A DNA stretch of 64,000 bases from NCBI RefSeq assembly GCF_041022165.1, contig NZ_CP163302.1, positions 3,658,001 through 3,722,000 on the forward strand, read 5' to 3'. The stretch comes from Sinomonas sp. P10A9 (lineage in GTDB: Bacteria > Actinomycetota > Actinomycetes > Actinomycetales > Micrococcaceae). The position numbers and the translations under genes are program-made. Positions within the stretch are counted from its first letter, which is position 1; each line of letters opens with the position of its first letter. Below, one piece after another: positions 11,194-20,345 of this stretch. The notes below the pieces were generated by a model, which worked only from the letters and a program-made list of their open reading frames with translations, ran no database searches and was not told the DNA's origin.

Positions 11194-11769
11194 TCAGATG
11201 CGCGTCCGGTGGAAGTTCAGGTGGCTCCGTGAGGCCGTCGGCCCGCGCTGGTTCTGGTACCGGTTGCCGTACTCGCCCGAACCGTAGGGGTGCTCCGCGG
11301 CGGAGGAGAGGCGGAAGAAGCACAACTGGCCGATCTTCATCCCGGGCCAGAGTTTGATCGGCAGCGTCGCGACGTTTGAGAGCTCGAGCGTCACATGCCC
11401 CGCGAAGCCTGGATCGATGAACCCCGCGGTCGAGTGGGTCAGGAGCCCGAGCCGTCCCAGCGAAGACTTCCCCTCGAGCCTTGCCGCGATGTCATCGGGA
11501 AGGGACACGGTCTCGTAGGTGGATCCGAGCACGAACTCGCCCGGGTGCAGGATGAACGGCTCATCGGAGTCCACGTCAACGAGCCGGGTGAGCTCGGGCT
11601 GTTCCTCCGACGGATCGATGTGCGCGTACTTGTGGTTGTCGAAGAGCCGGAAGAACCGGTCGATCCGCACGTCGACGCTCGAAGGCTGCACCATCCCCGG
11701 GTCGTACGGCGTGAGCCGGATGCGCTCGGCGTCGATTTCGGCACGGATGTCGCGGTCTGAAAGCAGCAC
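11194..11769 (-). CDS. dcd: dCTP deaminase (possibly bifunctional dCTP deaminase/dUTPase)
   Basis: Deaminates dCTP for dTTP synthesis; in actinobacteria the enzyme often also hydrolyses dUTP to dUMP. It has 191 residues, the length of the mycobacterial enzyme. The GTG start at 11767-11769 gives [12 protein letters not shown], the family N-terminus, and a GGGAGA ribosome site lies upstream. Conserved core: [33 protein letters not shown] (catalytic Glu) and the nucleotide-covering C-terminal stretch [13 protein letters not shown]. It is convergent with the regulator at 10452. Confidence 0.96.
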   Translation of the reverse strand: MLLSDRDIRAEIDAERIRLTPYDPGMVQPSSVDVRIDRFFRLFDNHKYAHIDPSEEQPELTRLVDVDSDEPFILHPGEFVLGSTYETVSLPDDIAARLEGKSSLGRLGLLTHSTAGFIDPGFAGHVTLELSNVATLPIKLWPGMKIGQLCFFRLSSAAEHPYGSGEYGNRYQNQRGPTASRSHLNFHRTRI

Positions 11770-11874
11770 GTCTCCCAAAATACCGCAGCGCCGCTGAACC
11801 ATTGCCGCCATGGGACGAATGGGAATAGGGTGACCCACGGGAATGGTGTGACTCGCCTGCGGAAGGACCGTTCC

Positions 11875-13554
11875 ATGAGACGCGTACGCATGGCCGTCGC
11901 TGTGGTAGCCACGGCGCTCCTCACCGCCCTCGCCCCCGCGGCCGCGCCGCCGTCGTCCGTGCTCACCACCTCGGGCGCTTCCCGGAACGCGACCCACGAC
12001 GTCGCCCCCTCGCCGACCGCCGCAGGCGCTCAGAACGCGGCAACGAATCGTAGCCTCGATGTCCGTCTCGACCCCGCGGGCGGTTTCGCGCAGGGCGCCG
12101 CGGGCCCGCAGGTGAAGCCGATCGACGCGCTGCGCGGCCCGGACACGATCGACCCGTCAGTCACGTCGGTCACTCCGCTCGCGGCGCCAATGGGGGACAC
12201 GAGCAACCTCGTCAGCGACGACAACTCCTCGCAGGTCCTCGCAGTCTTCTCCGCGATCAATGCCTACCGGCAGCAGAACGGCCTTAACCCGGTCCGGTAC
12301 CACCTGAACGTCCAGGAGCTCGCGCAAGAGTGGTCGGATAGCATCGCGAGCCGCGAGGTCATCGAGCACCGCTCGAGCTTCTGGACCGACCCGCGCGCGC
12401 TCAACCCGGACAACGGCGCGGGCGAGGTCATCGCGGTGCGCTGGGACCGGGACGCGACACAGCTCGTCGAATGGTGGAAGTCGTCGCCCTCCCACAACGC
12501 GATCCTGCTGGACGCACGGATGAGCGTGGTGGGCATCGGCATCACCTTCACCAACGGCACCCCGGCCACCACCCCCAACAGGTACACGATGTGGGGCGTC
12601 GTGGACTTCTTCGGCTACAAGACGCTGCCCGCAGGCACGACGGCGTCGCCCGGTGGCGCATCGACCTCACCGAGTCCGTCGCCCACCCCGGCCCAGACTC
12701 CAACCACCCGCCCCGCGCCCGTGCCGGTCAACCCGCCCTCGGGCACACCCCTGACCCCGGCCGGCGCGGAGCTGTGCGCCGCCCCGGGGAGGTTCCAGCC
12801 GACCACGCAGGACTTGTCGCACGCCGCACTCCACAGTGCCGCCGATCTGGTCGCCCTCGATCCGAACGGCTCCGTCCTGGTGTATCCCGCCGCTTCGGGC
12901 GGAGCGCTCGGCGCACCCACCACGATCGGCACGGGCTTCGGCAACGCGGCCTCCGTGACGTCCGTCGACTGGGACCGCGACGGTGTCTTCGACCTGCTGG
13001 TCCAGTGGCGCGACGGCCGGCTCGTGGTCTATCCAGGACTCACGGGCGGAAGCTTCGCGGCACCGGTCACGCTTGGGCAGTCGGGTTGGGACACTATGAC
13101 CCTCGCATCCGGGCTGTGGTGCGCGACGAACCGCCTCCCTCAGCTCCTCGCGCTCGACCCGTCGGGGAACCTGTACTTCTATCCGAACCGCGGCACCGGC
13201 GACCTCTTCCAGCGGGCGCTCCTGGCCACCGGCGTCGCTGGCGGCCATGCCGCGATGCTCGACGTGACCGGAGACGGATTCGAGGACTTCGTCGCACAGG
13301 GCGCGGACGGTACGCTCGTGCTGTACCGGTCGCTCGGCCAGGAGCAGCTCGTGAGCGAGGCTCGGGCCGTCGTCGCCTCGGCCTGGGGAACCACGGGACA
13401 GCTGCAGGTGCTCCGGGGCCTCGACGGGCCCGGCACCCTTGGAATCGCTGCTGTGCGCACCAACGGTTCGCTGGGCTACTGGCCCGTCACCGGCGGCCAA
13501 TTCGGGGCACCGCGGGTGTTGGGGGCGGGTTGGGGCGGTATGCGCCTAGGCTGA
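11875..13554 (+). CDS. Secreted CAP/SCP-domain protein with FG-GAP-like repeats
   Basis: Predicted exported protein of 559 residues; biochemical role unknown. The ATG at 11875 follows GGAAGGA and starts a signal peptide ([21 protein letters not shown]). A CAP domain (about 120-245) holds [17 protein letters not shown] and [10 protein letters not shown], as in bacterial YkwD-type proteins. A Pro/Thr/Ser-rich linker of about 40 residues follows. The C-terminal half has repeats of the type [18 protein letters not shown] and [18 protein letters not shown], resembling FG-GAP/VCBS blades with Asp-rich calcium loops. Such repeats in secreted actinobacterial proteins suggest cell-wall or extracellular binding (inference). 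Confidence 0.85.
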   Translation: MRRVRMAVAVVATALLTALAPAAAPPSSVLTTSGASRNATHDVAPSPTAAGAQNAATNRSLDVRLDPAGGFAQGAAGPQVKPIDALRGPDTIDPSVTSVTPLAAPMGDTSNLVSDDNSSQVLAVFSAINAYRQQNGLNPVRYHLNVQELAQEWSDSIASREVIEHRSSFWTDPRALNPDNGAGEVIAVRWDRDATQLVEWWKSSPSHNAILLDARMSVVGIGITFTNGTPATTPNRYTMWGVVDFFGYKTLPAGTTASPGGASTSPSPSPTPAQTPTTRPAPVPVNPPSGTPLTPAGAELCAAPGRFQPTTQDLSHAALHSAADLVALDPNGSVLVYPAASGGALGAPTTIGTGFGNAASVTSVDWDRDGVFDLLVQWRDGRLVVYPGLTGGSFAAPVTLGQSGWDTMTLASGLWCATNRLPQLLALDPSGNLYFYPNRGTGDLFQRALLATGVAGGHAAMLDVTGDGFEDFVAQGADGTLVLYRSLGQEQLVSEARAVVASAWGTTGQLQVLRGLDGPGTLGIAAVRTNGSLGYWPVTGGQFGAPRVLGAGWGGMRLG

Positions 13555-13578
13555 GGCGCCCCGGGCTGGACGCACGAC

Positions 13579-13606
13579 GGCGCCCGCTCGCCCTACCGCG
13601 GGCGCC
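13579..13606. terminator. Bidirectional hairpin between convergent genes
   Basis: Perfect 9-bp stem GGCGCCCGC / GCGGGCGCC with a 10-nt loop, between the CAP-protein stop and the SRPBCC gene stop. It can serve either strand. Confidence 0.6.
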
Positions 13607-13630
13607 GCGCCTGCCGCTGGACGTCCGCGC

Positions 13631-14062
13631 CTATTGCTCGAGGACGGTCTTGAGCGTCTCGAGCTGGGCGACCTCGTGATCCATGGTCTTCTGGATCATG
13701 CCGCCCATGAGCTTCATGAACCCGGAGGGCTCGTAGGAGAGGCCGAAGGTCACCCTCGTGCCGCCGCCGTCGGGGCCCATGAGGAAGACTCCGTGCGGCC
13801 TCGCGGGACCCGCGATGACCTGGAAGCGGATGACCTCTCCAGGGCGCGCTTCAGTGATCTCGTAGTCGCCGTCGATCTCGCGGCCCCCCGGGCCGGCAAG
13901 CCGCTGGGCATAGACCGCGCCCTCCTGGCCCGCAGGGCCCGAAGAGTGGGAGACGGAGCGAACGCCGGAGCGCCACTTCGCGTTGTTGAGCCCGTCGACG
14001 AGGAACGCGTAGACGTCCTCGGGTGTGCGCTCGACGGTCACGCTGTGTTCAGCCGCTGCCAT
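13631..14062 (-). CDS. SRPBCC-fold (START/polyketide cyclase-like) protein
   Basis: Small cytosolic protein of 143 residues, function unknown. The opening pattern HSVTVERTPEDVYAFLVD and the later strands (GGTRVTFGLSY), followed by a long C-terminal helix (IQKTMDHEVAQLETLKTVLEQ), are typical of the SRPBCC/CoxG-like fold that binds hydrophobic ligands. It lies 19 bp downstream of the membrane-protein gene on the same strand, so the two are likely an operon. Confidence 0.75.
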   Translation of the reverse strand: MAAAEHSVTVERTPEDVYAFLVDGLNNAKWRSGVRSVSHSSGPAGQEGAVYAQRLAGPGGREIDGDYEITEARPGEVIRFQVIAGPARPHGVFLMGPDGGGTRVTFGLSYEPSGFMKLMGGMIQKTMDHEVAQLETLKTVLEQ

Positions 14063-14081
14063 AGCCGGGAGACTATGAGCG

Positions 14082-14633
14082 TCAGCTGGGATTCTGCTGG
14101 AAATCGTCCGGTGTGTCGCGCTCGGGCTCTGCGCGCAGCTCCGCCCTCCGCTTGGGCGAGGCGAAGGCGACGCGCATGTGGTCGTTCGTGAGGACGTCCG
14201 CGACCCCGATCATGAGCACCGCGAACACGATCTGCTCCACGACCATCCAGTACGGGTACAGCCCGGGAACCGTCGCCACGACCAGCGTCACGACGGGGAA
14301 GATCTGGCTGAAGAGCCGCAGCCGCTGGTAGCCCCAGTAGTAGCCGTGCCGGGCGCGCCACGCGAAGAAGAACAGCGTAAGGGTCATGAGAAGCACGACG
14401 ACGCCGCGAAACCACGCCGCGAACGGCACCTCTGCGCCTCCAGCCTGGAGCACGACCGCGGTGGTCACGGCCGCGACGCCGACGGCGACCTCGGCGAGCA
14501 GGATCCAGTAGACCCACTGGAACGCGCGCTGGGTCTTGGGGTGCTCGAGCTCGTGCTGGTCGACGGTGAAGTGGCCGTGGCGGCCGCCGAAGGTCCTGTC
14601 GATGTCGACGCCGAGGATGCGCAGTGGTGGCAT
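14082..14633 (-). CDS. Small integral membrane protein, unknown function
   Basis: 183 residues with four predicted membrane segments at about 42-62, 73-93, 107-127 and 132-150, a charged N-terminus and a polar C-terminal tail. No family motif recognised. The ATG is at 14631-14633, and the gene is probably cotranscribed with the SRPBCC gene downstream. Confidence 0.7.
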   Translation of the reverse strand: MPPLRILGVDIDRTFGGRHGHFTVDQHELEHPKTQRAFQWVYWILLAEVAVGVAAVTTAVVLQAGGAEVPFAAWFRGVVVLLMTLTLFFFAWRARHGYYWGYQRLRLFSQIFPVVTLVVATVPGLYPYWMVVEQIVFAVLMIGVADVLTNDHMRVAFASPKRRAELRAEPERDTPDDFQQNPS

Positions 14634-14749
14634 GGATCAACGCTAGCCGCAGGGACTGTGGGACAGCTAGGCGGGGTTGTCCCCGCCGCGCAAGGCTGCA
14701 CGGACCACTGCCCGCGGTGTTGTAAGCTGTGTTGAGCCCTTCGGGGCAC

Positions 14750-14820
14750 GCGGCCGTAGCTCAATGGCAGAGCGCTCGCTTCCCAAGCCAGATACGCGGG
14801 TTCGATTCCCGTCGGCCGCT
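14750..14820 (+). tRNA. tRNA-Gly (anticodon CCC)
   Basis: 71-nt cloverleaf: acceptor GCGGCCG/CGGCCGC with discriminator T; D-arm GCTC-AATGGCA-GAGC; anticodon loop TTCCCAA (CCC); variable loop ATAC; T-arm GCGGG-TTCGATT-CCCGT. CCA is not encoded. The anticodon stem CTCGC/GCCAG has a C-C mismatch at its middle pair, which is unusual. Confidence 0.93.
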
Positions 14821-15049
14821 CGCAAAAGCCCAAGTGCGTGCAGGCTTGAGAAAGCCTTCTTGGCCTCGCTCTACGACGGCCACCCGCTCCCGGGTGAGGC
14901 CTACACGCGATCCCGCTGCAGTTCTGCAAGCGCTCCCGACCTGGCGACAGTGATGAAGTGTTCCCTCGGCGTGGCCTCGTAACCATGCTCAGAGCCTCAC
15001 GACTGCCCTCGGGCCAAGCCTCCCTGGACCGCCGGCACAGCGGCTGCCC

Positions 15050-15319
15050 TTAGCGGATCGAACGGTCCTCGTAGAGTTGGCGCCACACGTCATTCCGTTG
15101 GGCATCGAGGTAACCGGTATTCCACGGTTGGAGGAATGTGCGCCGGACCCATCGTCCGAGAGCAGCAATACGCCGACGGAGCGGCACCCACAGACCTGCT
15201 GGATTGGCAGGAACTGCCGCGGCGGCGTCGAGGCTGCCCTCCAGCCGGGTGGGGAAAATTAGGCGGAGAGTAACTGGGCGGAAGCGGGTATGGGTCGCTG
15301 GTGCGTGGTGGGTGGTCAT
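15050..15319 (-). CDS. Small hypothetical protein
   Basis: 89 residues, ATG at 15317-15319 with GAGGCCTCC upstream. Basic, with a C-terminal WNTGYLDAQRNDVWRQLYEDR stretch that reads like real coding sequence. No family recognised. It sits in the sparse stretch after the tRNA gene. Moderate doubt that it is expressed. Confidence 0.45.
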   Translation of the reverse strand: MTTHHAPATHTRFRPVTLRLIFPTRLEGSLDAAAAVPANPAGLWVPLRRRIAALGRWVRRTFLQPWNTGYLDAQRNDVWRQLYEDRSIR

Positions 15320-15525
15320 TGGAGGCCTCGACTTGATGACGAGAGATGCTGTGGGACCTGACGGCCGCGACTTCCCCCTCTCCGGGAGATGATGCGGGGT
15401 GATCTTCAGATCGGGCTAGGCGGCCTGCTTCGCGTGGCGGTCCACGGAAGCCTTCCGCTCAGCCAGTTCCATACGGATAGCTTGTGGAGCGATTTTGGCT
15501 CCGTTGTCCTCTTCAGGACTGGATC

Positions 15526-15556
15526 TAGACTAGCAGTCCATTAGACTGGAAGTCTA
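15526..15556. promoter_or_regulatory. Paired palindromic operators upstream of TetR gene
   Basis: Two 15-bp sites separated by 1 bp: TAGACT-AGC-AGTCCA (one mismatch) at 15526-15540 and perfect TAGACT-GGA-AGTCTA at 15542-15556. Same core as the site at 15654-15668. Confidence 0.75.
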
Positions 15557-15653
15557 TAGTCCATGTGAGTGATCCCACCCCTGCAGAGAGCCCCCCCCCG
15601 GCGCATCACCGGATCGCCAGTTGCCGCCACCGGCTGCTGGGACGATTTGACTT

Positions 15654-15668
15654 TAGACTTGGAGTCTA
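15654..15668. promoter_or_regulatory. Operator just before TetR start
   Basis: Perfect inverted repeat TAGACT-TGG-AGTCTA, immediately before the AAAGGAG ribosome site of the TetR gene at 15681. Its position is suited to autorepression. Confidence 0.8.
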
Positions 15669-15680
15669 GAAAGGAGCCGA

Positions 15681-16463
15681 ATGGAGCGCGGCTGGAGCGA
15701 ATCCGGTGGGCCGAGGCGGATCCGGGAGGAGCAGATGCGGGAACTGCTTCTGGGAAAGGCCGTTGAACTGCTCAGACCTACTGGCCTCACCGTCAGCTTG
15801 GAACACCTGAACCTCGAGGAGCTCATCCGATCAGCGGGCGTGCCCAGAAGCTCTGTGTACAAGGCCTTCGGGAATAAGGACGCCTTCTTCCGCGAGCTCA
15901 TGATTCGGCTCATCGAAACCATGGAGATCTCGGGGTCTGACCTCGATCCGGGTCTCGCTCAACGAATCCAGGCGACGGCCCACGCCCACGGGAGTCGACT
16001 CGGTACCCCCGCCGGACGCCGGGAGGTTGGGCGCGAAATCATCAGGCTCTCGGTCAAAAAGAATTATGAATCAGTCCGCACGTCAACAGAGTGGCGGACC
16101 TACATCGCTCTCTCGGCAACGGTGAGTTCACTCGATCCCACGTCCCGGACCGCGGTCGTGGATGCACTCGCTCGCGCCGAATCACGAACCACCGCCGCGA
16201 GAAGCGCCGCCTTCGACCAGCTTTTGCCCCTTCTGGGACTGAAATTCCGCGTCGGACTCGATGCAAGACAGCTTGCAACTGTCGCCGCAGCCATCGTGAA
16301 TGGGCTGGCACAACGAAGCCTTGTGAACCCCGAGGTCGTTGACACACCCGTCGTGCTCCCAGGCATCGACGGTGATCCAGTGGAATGGCATCTGTCCGCC
16401 GTCGGCGTCATGGCCGTCCTGGACGAGATGACCGAGCCAATAGAAGGCGCTCACTCGGCTTAG
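15681..16463 (+). CDS. TetR-family transcriptional regulator
   Basis: 260 residues, ATG at 15681 after AAAGGAG. The N-terminal helix-turn-helix (about 40-75) includes LEELIRSAGVPRSSVYKAFGNKDAFFRELM, and a long ligand-binding domain follows. The three TAGACT-N3-AGTCTA palindromes upstream are its likely targets. No divergent partner gene with a clear function is present, so its regulon beyond itself is unknown; the haloperoxidase gene downstream is one candidate. Base composition in and before this gene is slightly less GC-rich than its neighbours, consistent with acquisition (inference). Confidence 0.85.
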   Translation: MERGWSESGGPRRIREEQMRELLLGKAVELLRPTGLTVSLEHLNLEELIRSAGVPRSSVYKAFGNKDAFFRELMIRLIETMEISGSDLDPGLAQRIQATAHAHGSRLGTPAGRREVGREIIRLSVKKNYESVRTSTEWRTYIALSATVSSLDPTSRTAVVDALARAESRTTAARSAAFDQLLPLLGLKFRVGLDARQLATVAAAIVNGLAQRSLVNPEVVDTPVVLPGIDGDPVEWHLSAVGVMAVLDEMTEPIEGAHSA

Positions 16464-16977
16464 AACGCCGCTGGCGTGGCCCGGAAATCGGCCCGTGCAA
16501 ACGGAGACCGCTTCCATGGGCGGTACTACACTGGTCGAGGCGGCGCGTGGGCGCTGCCTTCCGGGGGAGTCATGACCGGACTGCATGCACAAGGGGTGGG
16601 CGACTCACGGATGCTCGAGCATCCGCGAGTCACCCGGTTGCCTTGGCGCTCGGTGGCTCCTATTCCCCGAGATACTCCGCAGGATCTCGTGCCCTGCGGC
16701 AGCCCGACGTTCCAGCTAATGGCAGGATGCCGGATCGACCGCAATGGGGCGATCGACGTGACCACCTGCCATGACTCTGGCTGCTTCCCTTCCCAGTGCC
16801 TCCGCGGCGTCGTGCAGTGCCTCAACACCGGACTTGGGAGTGCGGACCCTCTGCGCTACTCGATTGCCACCACTCGCCACCGACCGCCTTTATAGCCCCT
16901 ACCGGGCCCGAGGTCGCCGGACCGGAGTGCGGATCACAGAGCAGAGCCATCAGGGAACACTGGGAGAGGAGACCGAC
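16464..16977. other. 514-bp gap: two hairpins, no convincing gene
   Basis: Contains a near-perfect 30-bp palindrome (16602-16631) and a second hairpin CCGCAGG/CCTGCGG (16677-16699). Short open frames here lack ribosome sites and coding-like composition. Probably a terminator region plus the promoter of the haloperoxidase gene, which has GGGAGAGGAG before its ATG. Confidence 0.5.
16602..16631. terminator. Long palindromic hairpin after TetR gene
   Basis: GACTC-AC-GGATGCTC meets GAGCATCC-GC-GAGTC with one mismatched pair and no loop spacer. Either a transcription terminator or a protein-binding palindrome. No T-run follows. Confidence 0.45.
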
Positions 16978-18348
16978 ATGCGAACAGGAATACATAGGTG
17001 GTACACGGCTGCCGCCACCGGGGCGCTGCTCACGCTGAGCGTGGCCTCGCCCCAGACATCCACGGTTGCAGCGGCGAGTCCGGGCGAGAACATCGCCGCG
17101 CAATGGGACAGCATCGCAGTGAACACCGTCGTGAGCTCCGGGACATTCCAAAACGAGGGCACGGTCTACATGGCCTACGTCACAGCAGCTATGTACGACG
17201 CGGCCGTCGCCATCGACGGACGGTACGTTCCGTACGCCGCGCCTCTCGCAGCACCCGCCGGGGCATCATCCGATGCAGCGGTTGTGGAGGCCGCGCGCGT
17301 CACTCTCGACTACTACCTGCCGGCCAAGGCGACGACGGTCGACGCACTCGCCGCGACGAGTCTGGCGGCGATCCCGGACGGGACGCCCAAGACCGACGGA
17401 GCGGGTGTAGGGCATGCCGCCGCCGAGGGGGTCATCGCCGCCCGCACCGGTGACGGCAGGTTGACCCCGATAGGGGTGACCTCGGCCTTCCCCACGCTCG
17501 CGCCCGCCCCAGGCGTCTGGCGGCTGACGCCCCCGGCCTTCGCTCGCCCGCAGACACCCTGGATGGCCACCATGCGGCCTCTCGTGCTCGACCGACCGGA
17601 CCGGTTCCGACCCGACGGGCCGCCGCCGCTGACCAGCCCCGACTGGGTGGCCGCGTTCAACGAGATCAAAGCGGTGGGTGCTGCCAACAGCACCGTCCGC
17701 ACCCCGGAGCAGACCGCAACAGCCTACTTCTGGAGCGCCAACGGCATCCGGCAGTGGAACCGCACGGCCCGGGACCTCGCCGACAGCCGGCACCTGGACC
17801 TCGTGTCCTCTGCCCGGCTCTTCGCGATGGTCGACGTCGTCGGTGCCGACGCGGCGATCGCCGTCATGAACGAGAAGTACCACTTCCTGTTCTGGCGGCC
17901 GGTCACAGCGATCGACCCCACAGCGGTCAGCAACGACGGGTTCGGCCCCGTCCCGGGGTTTGACGACGGAGACCCCCTGACGGTGGAGCAAACCGGATGG
18001 CGCCCACTGCTGACGACGCCGAACCACCCGGAGTACCCAGCCGCGCACGGCACCGTCACCTCAGCGATGGCCGAGGTGTTCACCCAGTTCCTCGGCACAC
18101 GCGAGATCAACTTGACCATCCATGGGTTCGATCAAGCGGGGGCGCCGGGGAACTTCGACGCGGTGCGCACCTTCGCCAGCCCGACAGACCTGCGGGAGCA
18201 GATCGTCGACGCGCGGCTGTGGGCCGGACTGCACTACCGATTCTCCACCGAGGCAGGAGTCGACCTCGGCCGCAGCGTGGCCAAGTACGACCTGCGTCAT
18301 GCCTTCCTTCCAGTGGACGACGCGACGGCGCGCGCTGGGTCAGACTGA
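16978..18348 (+). CDS. Secreted vanadium-dependent haloperoxidase/PAP2-like enzyme
   Basis: Predicted exported enzyme of 456 residues with an N-terminal signal (about 1-35, ending TVAAA). The three phosphate/vanadate-pocket motifs of the family are present: KYHFLFWRPVTAI (about 300), PEYPAAHGTVTSA (about 350) and WAGLHYRFSTEAG (about 415, catalytic His). The family covers vanadium haloperoxidases and acid phosphatases that share the pocket, so the substrate cannot be fixed from sequence. The ATG at 16978 has GGGAGAGGAG upstream. The preceding TetR gene may control it. Confidence 0.85.
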   Translation: MRTGIHRWYTAAATGALLTLSVASPQTSTVAAASPGENIAAQWDSIAVNTVVSSGTFQNEGTVYMAYVTAAMYDAAVAIDGRYVPYAAPLAAPAGASSDAAVVEAARVTLDYYLPAKATTVDALAATSLAAIPDGTPKTDGAGVGHAAAEGVIAARTGDGRLTPIGVTSAFPTLAPAPGVWRLTPPAFARPQTPWMATMRPLVLDRPDRFRPDGPPPLTSPDWVAAFNEIKAVGAANSTVRTPEQTATAYFWSANGIRQWNRTARDLADSRHLDLVSSARLFAMVDVVGADAAIAVMNEKYHFLFWRPVTAIDPTAVSNDGFGPVPGFDDGDPLTVEQTGWRPLLTTPNHPEYPAAHGTVTSAMAEVFTQFLGTREINLTIHGFDQAGAPGNFDAVRTFASPTDLREQIVDARLWAGLHYRFSTEAGVDLGRSVAKYDLRHAFLPVDDATARAGSD

Positions 18349-18374
18349 GCGCCTCGTCGCCTAGCCCATGGCTT

Positions 18375-18405
18375 CACTGAGGTCGGCTCCTCGCGGACCT
18401 CAGTG
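18375..18405. terminator. Terminator hairpin after haloperoxidase gene
   Basis: Perfect 10-bp stem CACTGAGGTC / GACCTCAGTG with an 11-nt loop, 27 bp past the stop codon. Confidence 0.65.
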
Positions 18406-18490
18406 GTGGACCTTGGACTGCCGGTCCGCTTCAACGTTCGTCGGCCGGCGACGGCGATGGGCCCTGTAGGTGTTCGGCCGGTGGGATTCC

Positions 18491-19000
18491 ATGGACTACG
18501 AGCAGGCCCGCGCGCTGAACAGGGCGATCCGGACGATCGGCATGCGCCACCGTGCCCTTGCCGGATCCTTCCTCCACCGGGTCGGGCTCACGGTCGGGCA
18601 GGAGACCCTGATCATGGACCTCGCGGAGCACGGGCCCAAGACCCAGTCCCAGCTCGCCGCAGCGGCTGGATGCGAACCCCCCACGATCACCTCGGCCGTC
18701 AAACGGCTCGAGTCGCTGGGCCTGGTGACCCGGGGCCCCTCCACGCGGGACAGGCGGGCCACCGTAGTGGAGCTGACCGAGCGCGGGCGGAGCCTCCTTC
18801 CGGACCTCTCCGCTGCCTGGATCCAGCTGGCCGAGGCAAGCATCTCCGGACTCGCCCGCACCGGCGCCGACGAGCTGACCCGGGCCCTGACAGACCTCGC
18901 GAAGAGCCTGAGCACCGCCTCGGACCACACGGGACCGGCAGCACCCCACCGGACCACCGCCGCGGACCCCGAACCGGAAGTGAGCCGGGACCGGGGCTGA
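18491..19000 (+). CDS. MarR-family transcriptional regulator
   Basis: 169 residues. The winged-helix core has QSQLAAAAGCEPPTITSAVKRLESLGLV and the wing TRDRRATVVELTERGR, the family signature. The ATG at 18491 is preferred; a GTG at 18470 would add seven residues. No obvious palindrome directly upstream, and the regulated gene is unknown. The last 30 residues are a polar tail not conserved in the family. Confidence 0.88.
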   Translation: MDYEQARALNRAIRTIGMRHRALAGSFLHRVGLTVGQETLIMDLAEHGPKTQSQLAAAAGCEPPTITSAVKRLESLGLVTRGPSTRDRRATVVELTERGRSLLPDLSAAWIQLAEASISGLARTGADELTRALTDLAKSLSTASDHTGPAAPHRTTAADPEPEVSRDRG

Positions 19001-19074
19001 AGGCCGGCCCGCGCCGGGACGGCGGCCGGCATCCGTCGGGATCCGGACTGACCCACCGGTGCATTCGCTACGGG

Positions 19075-20310
19075 TCAGGAGGGCCCCGGGCGGCCGCTTC
19101 TGGAACGGGTTCGGCACCATGCCAGACAGCCGGCGGCCACGACGAGCCCATAGACGCTGCGGGTGCCTGATTGGACGAGTGCGGCGGCCATGATCGGGAT
19201 GAGCGCGAGGTTGGCGAGGGTCCGAGCGCTGGGGCCGCGGGATCGGACGTAGCTGACGATGCAGATGATGTAGATGAGCACGAAGACCGCGCTGCTTGCG
19301 GCGAGTGCATCGACAGTCAGGGAGGGGTCAGCCGCCAGAGCTGACAGCGTGGCGGCGAAGAGCGCGCCGAGGAGGGCCGTCCGCGCCCACGCCGACCCTC
19401 CGAGGATGCTGGGCATGCAGCCGTCCCGACTGGCACCGGCGATGAGGCTGTTGACACCGCGGACCCACGCTGCGGCGTTGACTAGCATCGCCGCTGCCGC
19501 GACAACGGCGACGAGCCCCTGCAGTGCGGGGCTGGTGGCCAGCTCGAGCAGCCCGGCGACCGGATCGACGGAGTGCTGGTCGGCCCGCACTGACACGGCA
19601 AGGGTGAGCGCGACCGCGAAGGCCCCGTACAAGCCCAGCGCCACTGCGCTGACGGGCAGGAAATCCCGGCGCGGGTCCCGGAGCTCCCGGCCGAGGAAGG
19701 TGAGGTTCTCGAATCCGACAAACGCCCAGAACGCCAGCAGCACCCCAGGCAGCAGGGTCTCCCCGATCGCGCCGGTGGGGAGCACATCGAGCTGGCGCGG
19801 CGCATTCCATGACCCCGCCGCGACAAGGATCAGCCCGGTGGCCACCAGCGCTGCGCCGCCGGCGAACTGCACGAGGGCACCGACCCGCGCACCGGCGAGA
19901 TTCGCCGACAGGGCCAGCACCAGCAGCGCTACGGCCACGGCGGCGCCCCCGCCGCCCCAGCCGAGGCCGCGTTCGACGTACCTGCCCGCCACGGCACACC
20001 CTGTCGGAAGGCCGACGACCACCACGAACACGAACATCAAAGGCATCGCGGCCCCCACCCATGGGCGAAGCCCTCGCGAGACGAGTGCCTGGAGGGCGTC
20101 GCCGCCGCCGGAGAGGCCCATCGCGTCCTGGAACATCACCAGCATCGGCAGGCACAGCAGGGCGGCGACCGCCCACACCAGCAGGCAGCCCGACCCCGTC
20201 TGCGCGTAGACCGCGGACGGAAGGCTCAGGATCCCCGAACCGGCAATCGACCCGAAGGCCAGCAGGACCGCGGCGACACGGCCCAGGGCCCGGGGACTAG
20301 TGGCAGGCAT
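19075..20310 (-). CDS. APC-family amino acid/amine permease
   Basis: Cytoplasmic-membrane transporter of 411 residues with about 12 membrane segments. The ATG at 20308-20310 follows GGGAGG. TM1 carries the GSIAGSGILSLPS motif that binds the substrate carboxylate in APC carriers, and TM6 has FWAFVGFENLTFLGRELRDP. It is divergent from a MarR gene with a 16-bp palindrome between them, so it is probably that regulator's target. Substrate unknown. Confidence 0.85.
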   Translation of the reverse strand: MPATSPRALGRVAAVLLAFGSIAGSGILSLPSAVYAQTGSGCLLVWAVAALLCLPMLVMFQDAMGLSGGGDALQALVSRGLRPWVGAAMPLMFVFVVVVGLPTGCAVAGRYVERGLGWGGGGAAVAVALLVLALSANLAGARVGALVQFAGGAALVATGLILVAAGSWNAPRQLDVLPTGAIGETLLPGVLLAFWAFVGFENLTFLGRELRDPRRDFLPVSAVALGLYGAFAVALTLAVSVRADQHSVDPVAGLLELATSPALQGLVAVVAAAAMLVNAAAWVRGVNSLIAGASRDGCMPSILGGSAWARTALLGALFAATLSALAADPSLTVDALAASSAVFVLIYIICIVSYVRSRGPSARTLANLALIPIMAAALVQSGTRSVYGLVVAAGCLAWCRTRSRSGRPGPS

Positions 20311-20324
20311 GCCTCCCATCCCAC

Positions 20325-20345
20325 TAGAATGACAACATGTTGTCA
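20325..20345. promoter_or_regulatory. MarR operator overlapping -10 box and start codon
   Basis: TAGAAT (20325-20330) is a good -10 box whose expected start point is the A of the ATG at 20337, implying a leaderless mRNA. The perfect palindrome TGACAACA/TGTTGTCA (20330-20345) covers that start codon and lies 20 bp upstream of the permease ATG. Confidence 0.8.

Larger units (their letters stand above)
15320..15680. other. Intergenic region with TetR operators and a short degraded reading frame
   Basis: No full gene. On the minus strand about 15420-15510 encodes a short peptide ending MELAERKASVDRHAKQAA before TAG, with a stop not far upstream. It could be the tail of a lost small gene. The right half holds three TAGACT-N3-AGTCTA-type palindromes, described separately. 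Confidence 0.5.

Noticed and set aside
16526..16828. 100-codon frame on the minus strand before the haloperoxidase gene
   Set aside because: Low-quality composition, no ribosome site, runs across two hairpins.
14750..20310. Genomic island bounded by a tRNA-Gly attachment site
   Set aside because: No integrase gene and no second copy of the tRNA 3' end was seen in the window.
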